Of a DNA stretch of 64,000 bases, positions 35,046 to 44,484 are shown piece by piece. A program made the position numbers and the translations under genes. The stretch's first letter is position 1. Every line of letters begins with the position of its first letter. Source of the DNA: Pasteurella sp030783905 (lineage in GTDB: Bacteria; Pseudomonadota; Gammaproteobacteria; Enterobacterales; Pasteurellaceae). Location of the stretch: assembly GCA_051122655.1 (NCBI GenBank), contig CP182107.1, forward strand, positions 1,984,001 to 2,048,000. The letters run 5' to 3'. A model generated the notes under the pieces. That model searched no databases. It was given only the letters and a program-made list of their open reading frames with translations, and had not been told where the DNA came from.

Positions 35046-37052
35046 TTAGAACATATATTTGATATTAGCAAAGTACACGCGACCTTCTTCTGGCATACCA
35101 TAAGTGTAGTAATAGTTTTTATCAAAGATATTATTGATTCCCACATCAAGAACAAAGTTGGATGTGGCATGATATGTCAATTTAGTATGGGTTACCCCAA
35201 AGCCAGCCACTTTGGTCGTGTTAGCTTTGATTTTTCTATTCGAGATACGGTCAAAGCTATAACGTCCTGTTTCAGCTTCTTGACTGACATAGAGCGCGAG
35301 GTTTGGTAAAACTTTCCAATCAGCATACATAAAGATCTTATGTCTCGGAACATGGTGAATAATCATCTCGTTATAAGTCCGGTTTTTCGCACGTAAATAG
35401 GTATAGTTAGCCCCTAACGTCAAGTTATCCGTGACAAAGGCTGTGGCGGCAAATTCAATTCCTTTGCGAATTTCTTTACCATAATTCTGATTTTGTTTTC
35501 GATGATCTGGATGATTTGGGATAGTGACTTCTTCAATGGCATCATGAATATCGCTATAGAATAGTGCACCTTCTAAACGCAGCCAATCATTGAAGGTACG
35601 CAAATAACTTAATTCATAGTGATAGGCTGTTTCAGGTCCAAGGAATGGATTAGGTTCTACAGTACCAAATCGACGAGAATAGCGCTCTTTCATGGTTGGT
35701 AAGTGCGTCTTTTTGGCAAAGCTCGCAGCAAATTCATCATTTTTATCAAAGCGATGGCTTAGTTTGATTTGATAATTTAGGGCATGCTGAGTCCCCAATC
35801 GGAATGGATTAATCGACTTAGGTGGATTTTTTCCGCCTGATTGAGCATCAAATTTCTCTGCACGTTTGGCTTGGCGGTAGTCATAACTTATCCCTGATAT
35901 CCATTGCGTATTGCTTGCTAATTGATAAGTATGTTCTAATCCTACACTGTAAGTGTGATCTTTGTTTTTGGTCACAGGATCATGGTTGTCATGCTCTCGG
36001 TGTATATCGGCTTTATAATTCAGGGCGAGTTTTAAGCGGTGTTGTGCGGTTAAGTCTGCGCCTAATTCAATACCCGCACCATAGGTATAATCGCGGTAGT
36101 AACTGATGTCAGACGTCGTAAAGGTCGCATCTTTAAATATTTCTAAGTCATTTTTAAAGGTGTCATAAAATACTTTGCCATTAATGTAGGCATTGTGTGG
36201 CGCAAATTGAGTATGTGATAAGAAATAGAGACTGTCTTTATCCCATGCATTCCAACGCCAAAAGCGACTCGCGCTTTCATGTTTTCCCGCATAGAAAGGT
36301 TGTTCTTTTTTCGCCTTTTGTGTACTGAGCACGAAAGCATATTCGTCAGTATTATTTGGTGTATAAGCCAGTTTTACACTTAATTTTTTATCACGATGAA
36401 CCGATTGTTCAGCTCGTCCACCGTCTTCCAAGCTTTTACCTTGTTGTTTATAGCGATGAGAAAGCTGTAACCCTTGTCGTTCAACAAAGCTACCGTTGAT
36501 CTGAGCATAAAACTGTTCTTGCTTGCTACCTAGGCTGAAATAAGTTTGGTTGGTAGTGGTTTTCGCATCACGTCCTTTTTGAAAGCCATAACCGAGTGTC
36601 CCTTCGAGTGATTTGGTCGGTTTACGGCTGATTAAATTGATCGCCCCACCCATCGTATTTGCCCCATATAGCACAGAGCTTGAACCTTTAGAAATATCAA
36701 TACGTGATAAATCAAAGGTGGTGAAGCGACCTAAGTCCATATTGCCATCATAGGGTACATAGACAGGGATACCATCAATGTATACAGGTACGCGACGAGC
36801 ATCAAAACCACGTACATTTATGTTTTGTTCACTGCGTGCACCAATACGTTCAAAGCTTACTCCTGGGGTGATTTTCGCCACTTTAGCAACATTCGTAATA
36901 GTGTTTTTGTCGAGATCTTGGTATTCAAGGCGTGTCGTGCTGAGATCGCTACTGTTTTCTGCAATGACTTCGATTTGACCAAGTTGAAAAACTTGTGCAT
37001 TACTCGATGCACAAGTGAGTGCGATTGCACTATAAAGAAACGTTTTTTGCAT
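35046..37052 (-). CDS. TonB-dependent outer-membrane receptor
   Basis: The start at 37052 is chosen because AAAGGATC precedes it and it begins a clear signal peptide (MQKTFLYSAIALTCASSNA). The protein is about 668 residues: an N-terminal TonB-box-like stretch (QIEVIAE), a plug domain with NVRGFDARRVPVYIDGIPVYVPYDG, and a 22-strand barrel ending in KYMF with a terminal Phe. Imports of iron chelates, heme or metals are the likely roles; the ligand is not readable. A Fur-box-like site lies upstream of the preceding gene, 10 bases away, in the same operon. No FRAP/NPNL heme signature was found. Confidence 0.88.
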   Translation of the reverse strand: MQKTFLYSAIALTCASSNAQVFQLGQIEVIAENSSDLSTTRLEYQDLDKNTITNVAKVAKITPGVSFERIGARSEQNINVRGFDARRVPVYIDGIPVYVPYDGNMDLGRFTTFDLSRIDISKGSSSVLYGANTMGGAINLISRKPTKSLEGTLGYGFQKGRDAKTTTNQTYFSLGSKQEQFYAQINGSFVERQGLQLSHRYKQQGKSLEDGGRAEQSVHRDKKLSVKLAYTPNNTDEYAFVLSTQKAKKEQPFYAGKHESASRFWRWNAWDKDSLYFLSHTQFAPHNAYINGKVFYDTFKNDLEIFKDATFTTSDISYYRDYTYGAGIELGADLTAQHRLKLALNYKADIHREHDNHDPVTKNKDHTYSVGLEHTYQLASNTQWISGISYDYRQAKRAEKFDAQSGGKNPPKSINPFRLGTQHALNYQIKLSHRFDKNDEFAASFAKKTHLPTMKERYSRRFGTVEPNPFLGPETAYHYELSYLRTFNDWLRLEGALFYSDIHDAIEEVTIPNHPDHRKQNQNYGKEIRKGIEFAATAFVTDNLTLGANYTYLRAKNRTYNEMIIHHVPRHKIFMYADWKVLPNLALYVSQEAETGRYSFDRISNRKIKANTTKVAGFGVTHTKLTYHATSNFVLDVGINNIFDKNYYYTYGMPEEGRVYFANIKYMF

Positions 37053-37062
37053 AGAAGATCCT

Positions 37063-37539
37063 TTAAGTGTTAGGGGGAAATTTAAGCCGCATAGCAATAT
37101 CAATAGATAAAAAGATTTTTTCGTCATTGTTATGGCACGCTTGGCGTAAGGTTTGACGGGTACTGAGTACTTGAATCCGTGCTTGGCGTAATGCGTCTAA
37201 AAAATTCGCTTCAGATAATTGGAGGGCCTCAATAAGCTGTTGTACTGTCAGATGTTCAACAGTTTGAATTAAGCGTTCTAACGTGCAATAACTAGGGTAT
37301 TTGCTGTGATAAAGCCAATCAAAAAATTGGGTATTGATTTTCTTTAATTTACGCCGTCGATTAATCACATGCAGTGCGATACTACATATAAGAAGGAGGG
37401 CAAAAAGCAGATGAAACTCAAGTGCGAGGGCAAAATTGATGCCTAGGTAGAGAAACAGACCAGAAAAAATCATGGCCAGAAAGCTTAACAGCATCAGGGT
37501 GATCAAACTAAATTTATAAATAACACTCAATTTTTGCAT
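37063..37539 (-). CDS. Small membrane protein, operon partner of the TonB receptor
   Basis: This 158-residue protein has two N-terminal membrane segments (about residues 8-32 and 38-60) with histidines near the membrane, followed by a basic linker and a helical cytoplasmic part. It resembles small DUF4405-like membrane proteins but the match is weak and no function is assigned. It lies 10 bases upstream of the receptor gene and behind a candidate Fur box, so a role in iron or metal uptake is inferred. Confidence 0.6.
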   Translation of the reverse strand: MQKLSVIYKFSLITLMLLSFLAMIFSGLFLYLGINFALALEFHLLFALLLICSIALHVINRRRKLKKINTQFFDWLYHSKYPSYCTLERLIQTVEHLTVQQLIEALQLSEANFLDALRQARIQVLSTRQTLRQACHNNDEKIFLSIDIAMRLKFPPNT

Positions 37540-37574
37540 TAGGTTTATCAGTCATGTGGATAAATGTAACGCAG

Positions 37575-37593
37575 ATTATAGAGTATCATTATA
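37575..37593. promoter_or_regulatory. Candidate Fur box
   Basis: ATTATAGAGTATCATTATA, read on the minus strand, matches about 13 of the 17 core positions of the Fur consensus (ATAATGATA matches fully). It lies 36-54 bases upstream of the small membrane protein and TonB receptor genes. Confidence 0.55.
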
Positions 37594-37623
37594 TAAAAAT
37601 AAATATAGCGATATGCGTTTTTA

Positions 37624-37660
37624 AAGTGCGGTCAATTTTCTTCAAATTTTGACCGCACTT
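37624..37660 (-). terminator. Inverted uptake-signal hairpin after the ABC exporter gene
   Basis: AAGTGCGGTCAA and TTGACCGCACTT form a perfect 12-bp stem made of two oppositely oriented uptake signals. It lies just downstream of the ABC exporter gene and upstream of the Fur-box region, so it should insulate the two. Confidence 0.75.
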
Positions 37661-37685
37661 AATGATTTAGGGCGAGACAGAAAAT

Positions 37686-39536
37686 TTAGCCGTCTGTATC
37701 CGTTAAGAAGCCCCCACTTTGGTGTGCCCACAGTTTGGCATATAAACCATTTTGGGCAAGCAGCTCATGATGTGTGCCTTGTTCGACAATTTGGCCTTTA
37801 TCTAACACCACTAAGCGATCCATGGCGGCAATGGTGGATAAGCGATGGGCAATAGCAATCACCGTTTTATTTTCCATCATTTTGTCTAAACTTTCTTGAA
37901 TTGCGGCTTCAACCTCAGAATCCAGGGCACTAGTGGCTTCATCCAGTAATAAAATGGGTGCATCTTTTAACATTACGCGTGCGATAGCAATACGTTGGCG
38001 TTGTCCACCAGAGAGTTTTACCCCACGTTCACCCACATGGGCATCATAGCCGGTGCGACCTTTGGCATCACTGAGTTGAGGAATGAAATGAGCGGCTTCA
38101 GCACGTTGTGCCGCATTGTACATTTCTTCTTCTGTGGCATGAGGACGACCATACACAATATTTTCACGCACAGAACGATGAAGGAGCGAGGTGTCTTGTG
38201 TGACCAGTCCAATTTGGCTACGTAAACTTTCTTGCAAAACGTGACAGACATTTTGTCCATCAATGGTAATTTCACCTTGTTGTGGTTCATAAAAACGCAG
38301 TAATAAATTAACAATAGTGGATTTGCCTGCGCCAGAACGTCCAATGAGACCGACTTTTTCACCTGGTTTAATGGTTAAATTAAAGTCGGTGAGCAGCGGT
38401 TTATCCGGTGAATAGGCAAAATGCACGTTGTGAAAGCGAATCTCACCTTGACTAATTTGAATCGGTTTGGCATTAGGTTTATCCACAATAGTATGTGGTT
38501 TGGTGAGGGTTTGCATCCCATCATTGACTGTCCCAATGTTTTCAAATAGCCGTGCCGCTTCCCACATAATCCAATGTGATAACCCATTGACGCGGAGCGC
38601 TAACGCCACAGCAGTAGCAATGGCACCGACCCCAATACTGCCTTGTTGCCATAAGACAATACCGAGTATCGCACTTCCTAAGATTAAGGTTATATTGGCG
38701 GCATAAGTCAGACTGTCTAAACTGGTGCCTAAGCGCATCTGTGCGTGTACGGTGAGCATAAATTCTTCCATGGAGCGTTTGGCGTAGGCGGCTTCTCGCG
38801 TACCATGAGAGAAAAGTTTAACCGTAGTAATGTTAGCGTAAGCATCGGTGATACGTCCCGTCATCAGGGAGCGCGCATCTGCTTGACGTTCTGCTGTTTT
38901 AGCCAGTTTCGGGATCAAAATACGTAAAATTGTGCCGAAAGTGATTAACCAAAGTACAAAGGGGAGCAGTAACCAACCATCTAGGCTAGCTAATACCACT
39001 CCAGAGGTAATAAAATACACTGATACATATACCATCATATCGGCAAGGGTTAATACCGTATCACGTACAGCCAGAGCCGTTTGCATCACTTTAGCGGATA
39101 CCCTACCAGCAAACTCATCTTGATAAAAAGATAAACTTTGACCGAGCATCAGGCGATGGAAATTCCAACGTAAGCGCATTGGAAAGACCCCTTGTAGGGT
39201 TTGTAGGCGTACTGCAGATGCAACAAATGCCCATACAATACTAAACAGTAGCAAGCCTGCCATAGCTAAGAGTTGTGGTCCTTTTTCCTGCCAAAGCGTG
39301 AGTGGAGAGTATTGTGTTAACCAATCCACCAACATCCCCATAAAACGAAAGAGTAGCCCTTCAACAATACCGATACCAACAATGAGAAATGCCAGTAAAA
39401 AGATCCAACCGCGCATCCCCTCCAGGTTCGTCCAAATAAAACGGATCAGTGTTTTCGGTGCCGTTTTGGGGGCTTCAGGTGGATAAGGATTAACCCGATT
39501 TTCAAACCATGCAAAAATCTTATCTAACATAAGCAT
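37686..39536 (-). CDS. ABC exporter, fused permease and ATPase
   Basis: This 616-residue half-transporter has five or six membrane segments in the first 350 residues and a nucleotide-binding domain with GLIGRSGAGKSTIVNLLLRF (Walker A, near residue 400), GVKLSGGQRQRIAIARVML and LLLDEATSALDSEVE. It belongs to the MsbA/multidrug or lipid exporter class and should work as a homodimer in the inner membrane. It lies 63 bases downstream of hptA on the same strand, so a link to envelope assembly is possible, but the substrate is unknown. Confidence 0.88.
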   Translation of the reverse strand: MLMLDKIFAWFENRVNPYPPEAPKTAPKTLIRFIWTNLEGMRGWIFLLAFLIVGIGIVEGLLFRFMGMLVDWLTQYSPLTLWQEKGPQLLAMAGLLLFSIVWAFVASAVRLQTLQGVFPMRLRWNFHRLMLGQSLSFYQDEFAGRVSAKVMQTALAVRDTVLTLADMMVYVSVYFITSGVVLASLDGWLLLPFVLWLITFGTILRILIPKLAKTAERQADARSLMTGRITDAYANITTVKLFSHGTREAAYAKRSMEEFMLTVHAQMRLGTSLDSLTYAANITLILGSAILGIVLWQQGSIGVGAIATAVALALRVNGLSHWIMWEAARLFENIGTVNDGMQTLTKPHTIVDKPNAKPIQISQGEIRFHNVHFAYSPDKPLLTDFNLTIKPGEKVGLIGRSGAGKSTIVNLLLRFYEPQQGEITIDGQNVCHVLQESLRSQIGLVTQDTSLLHRSVRENIVYGRPHATEEEMYNAAQRAEAAHFIPQLSDAKGRTGYDAHVGERGVKLSGGQRQRIAIARVMLKDAPILLLDEATSALDSEVEAAIQESLDKMMENKTVIAIAHRLSTIAAMDRLVVLDKGQIVEQGTHHELLAQNGLYAKLWAHQSGGFLTDTDG

Positions 39537-39599
39537 TCCTTTATCAGATTGTAACCATCATCATGAATTGTCAAAAACTTGGTGAACATTGACCGCACG

Positions 39600-40643
39600 T
39601 TAAAACAGCTTGAGGGCTCTCATTTGGGCAACGACATCCGCTACTTCAATGCCGGCCATCAGATTTTTCCCTTTTAATTTGGTTGCCCAAGGTAATTGGT
39701 TAGACGGCTTACCGAATTCTTTTTGTACATTTTGTTCATAGACCGATACGACATTGGCTAGATTGTTGTAAGGGCCTGTACGCAATGGATTATGATAAGC
39801 ATACAAGCCAATGACATCGGTTCCCTGAGTAGTGGCGAGGTGAGCGGGCCCTGAGTCTGGCGATAAGACCACGTCAACCATACCAATTAGTGCGGTCAGT
39901 TGTTTGAGATTGGTTTTGCCAGATAGATCGGTGGGCGTAGATTCACATAGAGCAAGGATTTTCTGTATCATTTCCATTTCACGTTTTGCCGGTGAAGCAC
40001 AGAAAATAACATGAATATTATGCTGATGTGCAATATTGGTCACTTCAGCATAGCGTTCCACTAACCAATCTTTTTCGGATTTACTTGAGCAAGGCGAAAT
40101 CAGTAAGTTTTTTCGTGTAGGATCGACATATTTAGCCACATCTTTACGGTCAGTATCGCGAATATGAAGTTGCCATTGCGGTGCCGTGATCGGCACACCG
40201 AGGTAGGCTACAAATGCCATAAACCCATCTAGCACATGTGGGCTTTGGGGCTCATGGATTTTCCGATTGGTAAACAACCATTGTCCTTCTCTTGCCCGCT
40301 TTTGGCCAAAGCCGACTTTATACGTTGCCTTGATCCCGAGCGAAATCATTGAGGCTCGCAAGGCGGTTTGCATATTCAACAAGGCATCAAAATGACGTCC
40401 TTTTAGGCTTTTCCAAAGTGAGAAAATCCCTTTCCAACCGGTTTTTTTATCGTAACTGATTAACTCGACATCAGGGATACCCGCCAGTAACTGTGCTTCT
40501 GTTTTGCCAACAATCCAAGTGATCTTGGTGCTTGGCCAGTGACGTTGAATCTGCTGTACGGCAGCCAAGGCATGACAAACATCACCAATGGCAGATAAAC
40601 GCAGAATACAAAGCGAGTCGGGTGGCGTGTTAAAAAGCGACAT
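39600..40643 (-). CDS. hptA: Heptosyltransferase I (inner-core LPS)
   Basis: This GT9 enzyme adds the first heptose to phosphorylated Kdo on lipid A. From the ATG at 40643 it has 347 residues; a TTG at 40658 would add five residues. LCILRLSAIGDVCHALAAVQ, NLLISPCSSKSEKDW and VVLSPDSGPAHLATTQGTDVIGLY are typical of OpsX/HptA. It is divergent from kdkA, and in P. multocida hptA stands beside kdkA, coaD, waaA and gctA as it does here. Confidence 0.9.
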   Translation of the reverse strand: MSLFNTPPDSLCILRLSAIGDVCHALAAVQQIQRHWPSTKITWIVGKTEAQLLAGIPDVELISYDKKTGWKGIFSLWKSLKGRHFDALLNMQTALRASMISLGIKATYKVGFGQKRAREGQWLFTNRKIHEPQSPHVLDGFMAFVAYLGVPITAPQWQLHIRDTDRKDVAKYVDPTRKNLLISPCSSKSEKDWLVERYAEVTNIAHQHNIHVIFCASPAKREMEMIQKILALCESTPTDLSGKTNLKQLTALIGMVDVVLSPDSGPAHLATTQGTDVIGLYAYHNPLRTGPYNNLANVVSVYEQNVQKEFGKPSNQLPWATKLKGKNLMAGIEVADVVAQMRALKLF

Positions 40644-40734
40644 AATTTGTTCATCCAATAAATTTTGTGTGAATTCTGATTATTTTAAAGTAGAATGTGC
40701 CCATTCGCTATCTCTGATTTAACTTGATAAAAAT

Positions 40735-41457
40735 ATGCTTGAATTTAAACACAAAAATACGTTTTTCTTGTTTAATTTTAAACAACCTAAAGCACAACAG
40801 GTGTGTTTTTTTCAATCTACTTTTTGGAAAAAACAAGCGCGTATTCTCGGCTCGGCTCGAGGAAGAGGTGTGACATGGTTTTTACAAACAGAAGATATGT
40901 TTGGCGTAAATGCGACATTAAAACATTATTATCGAGGCGGGGTGTGGGGAAAAATAAATCGCGATTGTTATCGTTTTTCGACTTTGTCCACTACACGTAG
41001 TTTTGCCGAATTTTCGCTGTTAAAACAACTGCATGAAGCGGGATTGGCTGTGCCGAAACCGCTTGGTGCTTGTGTTGAAAAAGTGGCGTTTGGTTTTTAC
41101 CGTGCTGATTTGCTAACAGAAAAAATTGAACAGGCGCAAGATCTGACCGTCTATTTACAACAAGCGATGCTGACTGAGCAAGATTGGCACAAGGTAGGAC
41201 AACTTATTCGCCAATTACACAGCATGCAAGTCTGTCATACAGATTTAAATGCGCATAATATTTTAGTACAACAACGCCAGAATGAGCGTAAATTCTGGTT
41301 AATTGATTTTGATAAATGCGCACATCAACTCGGTGAACGTTGGAAGCGGGAAAATTTAAACCGATTACACCGCTCTTTTATGAAAGAAGTGGCGCGCATG
41401 AATATCCAATTTAGGCAATCCGATTGGCAAGCCTTGTTAGGTGGCTATCAAGCATAA
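40735..41457 (+). CDS. kdkA: 3-deoxy-D-manno-octulosonic acid kinase
   Basis: KdkA phosphorylates the single Kdo residue of Haemophilus- and Pasteurella-type lipid A at position 4, making the acceptor for heptose. The 240-residue protein is a WaaP-type kinase with catalytic HTDLNAHNIL near residue 168 and the metal-binding LIDFDKC near 195. It is divergent from hptA. Kdo kinase activity fits the presence of a single-Kdo waaA next to it. Confidence 0.92.
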   Translation: MLEFKHKNTFFLFNFKQPKAQQVCFFQSTFWKKQARILGSARGRGVTWFLQTEDMFGVNATLKHYYRGGVWGKINRDCYRFSTLSTTRSFAEFSLLKQLHEAGLAVPKPLGACVEKVAFGFYRADLLTEKIEQAQDLTVYLQQAMLTEQDWHKVGQLIRQLHSMQVCHTDLNAHNILVQQRQNERKFWLIDFDKCAHQLGERWKRENLNRLHRSFMKEVARMNIQFRQSDWQALLGGYQA

Positions 41458-41481
41458 GGGGAAAACATTTTCCCCCTTTTT
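41456..41481 (+). terminator. Intrinsic terminator after kdkA
   Basis: AAGGGGAAAA and TTTTCCCCCTT pair in a tight hairpin with a two-base loop, followed by TTT, between convergent kdkA and coaD. The left arm overlaps the kdkA stop codon. Confidence 0.8.
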
Positions 41482-41493
41482 CATTGTGGTAAC

Positions 41494-41970
41494 CTATTTT
41501 TTTAAGTTTTGTAAGGCGTGAAAGACCACTTCAGGGACCAATTTACTGACATCACCATGGTGTAAATGAATTTCACGGATCATGGTAGAAGAGACATAAG
41601 ACCAACGTTCAGAAGGTGGAAAGAATAAACTTTCTACTCCATCAGTTAATAAGCGGTTTAAATGGGCTAGCTGTAATTCATAATCAAAATCACTGGCGCT
41701 ACGCACTCCACGAATAATGGCGGTAATATTCCGTTCTTTTACCACATCAGCCAACAAATCTAAAAAACCGACCACGGATACGTTAGGTAAGTGTGCAACG
41801 GATTGTTTGACGAGTTCTACGCGCGTCGCCAAATCAAATAAAGGTTTTTTATTGGGATTGGATGCGACTGCGACTAACACATTGGGGAATAAACGTGCGG
41901 TACGTTGAATAATATCGAGATGCCCATTGGTGATGGGATCAAAGGTGCCTGGATAAATAACCGTAATCAT
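41494..41970 (-). CDS. coaD: Phosphopantetheine adenylyltransferase
   Basis: CoaD makes dephospho-CoA from phosphopantetheine and ATP. The 158-residue nucleotidyltransferase has the YPGTFDPITNGHLDII HxGH-type motif at the N-terminus and SSTMIREI near residue 128. It lies seven bases after waaA on the same strand, the classic kdtA-kdtB pairing. Confidence 0.97.
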   Translation of the reverse strand: MITVIYPGTFDPITNGHLDIIQRTARLFPNVLVAVASNPNKKPLFDLATRVELVKQSVAHLPNVSVVGFLDLLADVVKERNITAIIRGVRSASDFDYELQLAHLNRLLTDGVESLFFPPSERWSYVSSTMIREIHLHHGDVSKLVPEVVFHALQNLKK

Positions 41971-41977
41971 TGCTGTT

Positions 41978-43252
41978 TTACTTAAAATAAGGATCTAATA
42001 AATCTAACAAACGTTGTAAGGCGCCACGATTTTCAATGAGGACTTCATGACCTGCATTCCCATAACGTTCACGTAATTCTGGCGAATCTAAAAATTTTTC
42101 TATCGCACTTGTAAGGGCTTTGGTGTTCCCGTTGATTTCTAATGCACCTTGTACTTGTGTCAGTTTGGTAAATACCTCAGGAAAATTAAAGGTGTATTTG
42201 CCACTGATAACAGGTAATTTAAAGGCAAGGGGTTCTAGCGGGTTGTGACCGCCATGTTTCACTAAACTGCCTCCTACAAACGCAATATCTGAAATGCCAT
42301 ACATCAACATTAGCTCTCCCATGGTGTCTCCGAGTACTACTTGAGTTGAGGCATTGGGCACAATCTTGTCACTACGACGAATGTAGGTCAATTTGTGTTT
42401 TTTAATTAAATCTGCGACCAGATTAAAGCGTTCAGGATGACGTGGAACCAGTATTAACAATAGGTCAGGGTATTTGTGCAGTAAGAGACGGTGAGATTCT
42501 AAAATCAGATCTTCCTCGCCTTCGTGTGTACTTGCTGCGATCCAGACAGGGCGTTGCTCAACCCAAGCTTGTTTGAGAGTGGTAACTTGTTGCATTAGTG
42601 CATCATTGAGAACGAGATCATATTTGATATTGCCGGTTAATTTTAAACGTTGTTCGTCGTAACCAAGTGATAAATAACGTTGGGCGCTGACATCATCTTG
42701 TGGTGCGATTAAACTGATATCATCAAAAATGTGATGTAATGCCCCTTTCAATTTTTGATAACGCTGTGTTGAACGCGCGGATAAACGCGCATTAGCAATA
42801 ATAAAAGGAATACGTTGTTTTTTGAGCTGAACAATTAAATTTGGCCAAATTTCGGTTTCAATGACAATACAGACTTTAGGCTGGACAAAGGCAATAAAAC
42901 GGTTGACTGCATCGGGTAAGTCGTAAGGCAAGTAAAAGTGGGTAACACTGTTGCCAAAGGCTGCGTTTACCCGATCTGAACCGGTTGGCGTGACGGTAGT
43001 GACGGTGATAGGTAAATTTGGATAAAGCGCTTGAATGCGTTTAACCAAAGGGGTTGCCGCAATCACTTCACCCACAGAAGCCGCATGGATCACCACACCA
43101 TCGGCCTTGGGTCTTACCGCACCACAATAAAACCCATAACGTTCATTAAGGCGCTTGCGGTAGTTTGGTGCTTTAATGCTACGTCCTAGCATAAATAAGA
43201 CAACCAAAGGTTGAATCAAATACATTAAGACGGTATAGAAAAAACGTAACAT
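41978..43252 (-). CDS. waaA: Kdo transferase
   Basis: WaaA adds Kdo from CMP-Kdo to lipid IVA. The 424-residue GT30 enzyme has an N-terminal membrane anchor (about residues 3-22), VVIHAASVGEVIAATPL near 54, IETEIWPNLI near 132 and the C-terminal GGHNPLEPLAF near 316. In Haemophilus and Pasteurella this enzyme is monofunctional and the Kdo is then phosphorylated by KdkA, encoded nearby. It is divergent from gctA. Confidence 0.95.
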   Translation of the reverse strand: MLRFFYTVLMYLIQPLVVLFMLGRSIKAPNYRKRLNERYGFYCGAVRPKADGVVIHAASVGEVIAATPLVKRIQALYPNLPITVTTVTPTGSDRVNAAFGNSVTHFYLPYDLPDAVNRFIAFVQPKVCIVIETEIWPNLIVQLKKQRIPFIIANARLSARSTQRYQKLKGALHHIFDDISLIAPQDDVSAQRYLSLGYDEQRLKLTGNIKYDLVLNDALMQQVTTLKQAWVEQRPVWIAASTHEGEEDLILESHRLLLHKYPDLLLILVPRHPERFNLVADLIKKHKLTYIRRSDKIVPNASTQVVLGDTMGELMLMYGISDIAFVGGSLVKHGGHNPLEPLAFKLPVISGKYTFNFPEVFTKLTQVQGALEINGNTKALTSAIEKFLDSPELRERYGNAGHEVLIENRGALQRLLDLLDPYFK

Positions 43253-43333
43253 AGCATAAATATTGGGTTATGTTAAAATGAAGGTATTATTCTTAGTATA
43301 AACTTTTGCACTCAAGACATAAAGGATTAAAGT

Positions 43334-44098
43334 ATGCCAACACTCAGCGTCGCGATGATTGTTAAAAATGAAGCCGAGCATTTGGCCCAATGTTTAGATA
43401 CGGTTAAAGATTGGGTTGATGAAATTGTGATTTTAGATTCTGGCAGCACGGATAACACAAAAGAGATTGCCCTAAGCTATGGTGCAAAATTTTATGAAAA
43501 CACTGAATGGCCAGGCTTTGGTCGTCAGCGCCAAATCGCCCAACACTATGTGACCACCGATTATGTTTTATGGCTAGATGCCGACGAACGCGTTACGCCA
43601 GAATTGCGTGAGTCTGTTCAACGTGCGGTCGCAAAAAATGAAAACAATGTGGTGTATAAAATTTCACGTTTGAGTGAAGTCTTTGGGCGTAAAATTCGCC
43701 ACTCTAATTGGTATCCCGATTTTGTGTTACGTTTATATCCAACCGCATTAACACAATATAATGATGAACCGGTGCATGAAAAAGTGATGTTACCGAGCCA
43801 TGCGAAAGTGGAAAAATTAGCGGGTGATTTAGAACACTACACCTATAAAGATATGCACCACTACTTAGTGAAATCCGCTGGTTATGCCAAAGCGTGGGCG
43901 GAAAAACGCGAAAAAGCAGGTAAAAAAGGCAGTCTTTTGGCCGCGTTCACTCATGCGATTGGCTGTTTTGCCAAAATGTATATTTTCAATGCGGGTTTCC
44001 TTGACGGTAAACAAGGCTTACTTCTCGCCATCCTTTCTGCCCACTCGACTTTTGTCAAATATGCTGACTTGTGGGTACGCACACAGACGAAAAAGTAG
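43334..44098 (+). CDS. gctA: Inner-core LPS glucosyltransferase (WaaE/LgtF-like)
   Basis: This 254-residue GT2 enzyme has the SVAMIVKNEAEHLAQCLDTV start, ILDSGSTDNT near residue 34 and the catalytic LWLDADER near 74, as in the WaaE/LgtF/KdtX family that adds beta-1,4-glucose to heptose I. Divergent position from waaA matches the P. multocida locus, where the gene is called gctA. A terminator follows. The specific linkage is taken from family knowledge. Confidence 0.85.
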   Translation: MPTLSVAMIVKNEAEHLAQCLDTVKDWVDEIVILDSGSTDNTKEIALSYGAKFYENTEWPGFGRQRQIAQHYVTTDYVLWLDADERVTPELRESVQRAVAKNENNVVYKISRLSEVFGRKIRHSNWYPDFVLRLYPTALTQYNDEPVHEKVMLPSHAKVEKLAGDLEHYTYKDMHHYLVKSAGYAKAWAEKREKAGKKGSLLAAFTHAIGCFAKMYIFNAGFLDGKQGLLLAILSAHSTFVKYADLWVRTQTKK

Positions 44099-44116
44099 CG
44101 TGATGCTCATGCAATA

Positions 44117-44143
44117 GGTGAGGGTATTTCCTCATCTCTTTTT
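44117..44143 (+). terminator. Intrinsic terminator after gctA
   Basis: GGTGAGG and CCTCATC form a 7-bp stem with one G-U pair and a 6-base loop, followed by TCTTTTTTG. It marks the border between the LPS locus and the accessory cluster. Confidence 0.75.
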
Positions 44144-44179
44144 TGTATTAGATGATGGGTCTATCGTTTTAGCTTCACT

Positions 44180-44383
44180 TCATAAAAAGAAAAGCGAGAA
44201 TATCGCTAAAATTATGTAAATTACTATCGCAAGACGCACAAGCCAACCAATTATCCCCAAGCATCTGGCAATGACTAATTTTAGTGTTTGATATTTACCT
44301 TTTGGTTCATAATTAAAGCATAGATAAGATGCAATTGCTGCCACAACATAGACAATAACAAAAAATAGTAATGGATTTCTCAT
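44180..44383 (-). CDS. Small two-segment membrane protein
   Basis: From the ATG at 44383 (AAAAAGGGAATCAAG upstream) it is 67 residues with two hydrophobic segments (about 4-22 and 43-65) around a short polar loop. No family is recognised. It is the last gene of the accessory cluster, about 100 bases from its neighbour. It could be a free-standing small membrane protein unrelated to the cluster. Confidence 0.55.
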   Translation of the reverse strand: MRNPLLFFVIVYVVAAIASYLCFNYEPKGKYQTLKLVIARCLGIIGWLVRLAIVIYIILAIFSLFFL

Positions 44384-44484
44384 CTTGATTCCCTTTTTAA
44401 TGACGTGTATGGGAATCATATTTCAACACTATGCAAGGTAGCTTCATAGAAATGGTAATCTGTTTTTTTATTTTCAATTAAAGG

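Noticed and set aside
35046..37052. Hemoglobin or transferrin receptor assignment
   Set aside because: No heme-receptor FRAP/NPNL block and no linked TbpB lipoprotein; the ligand was left open.
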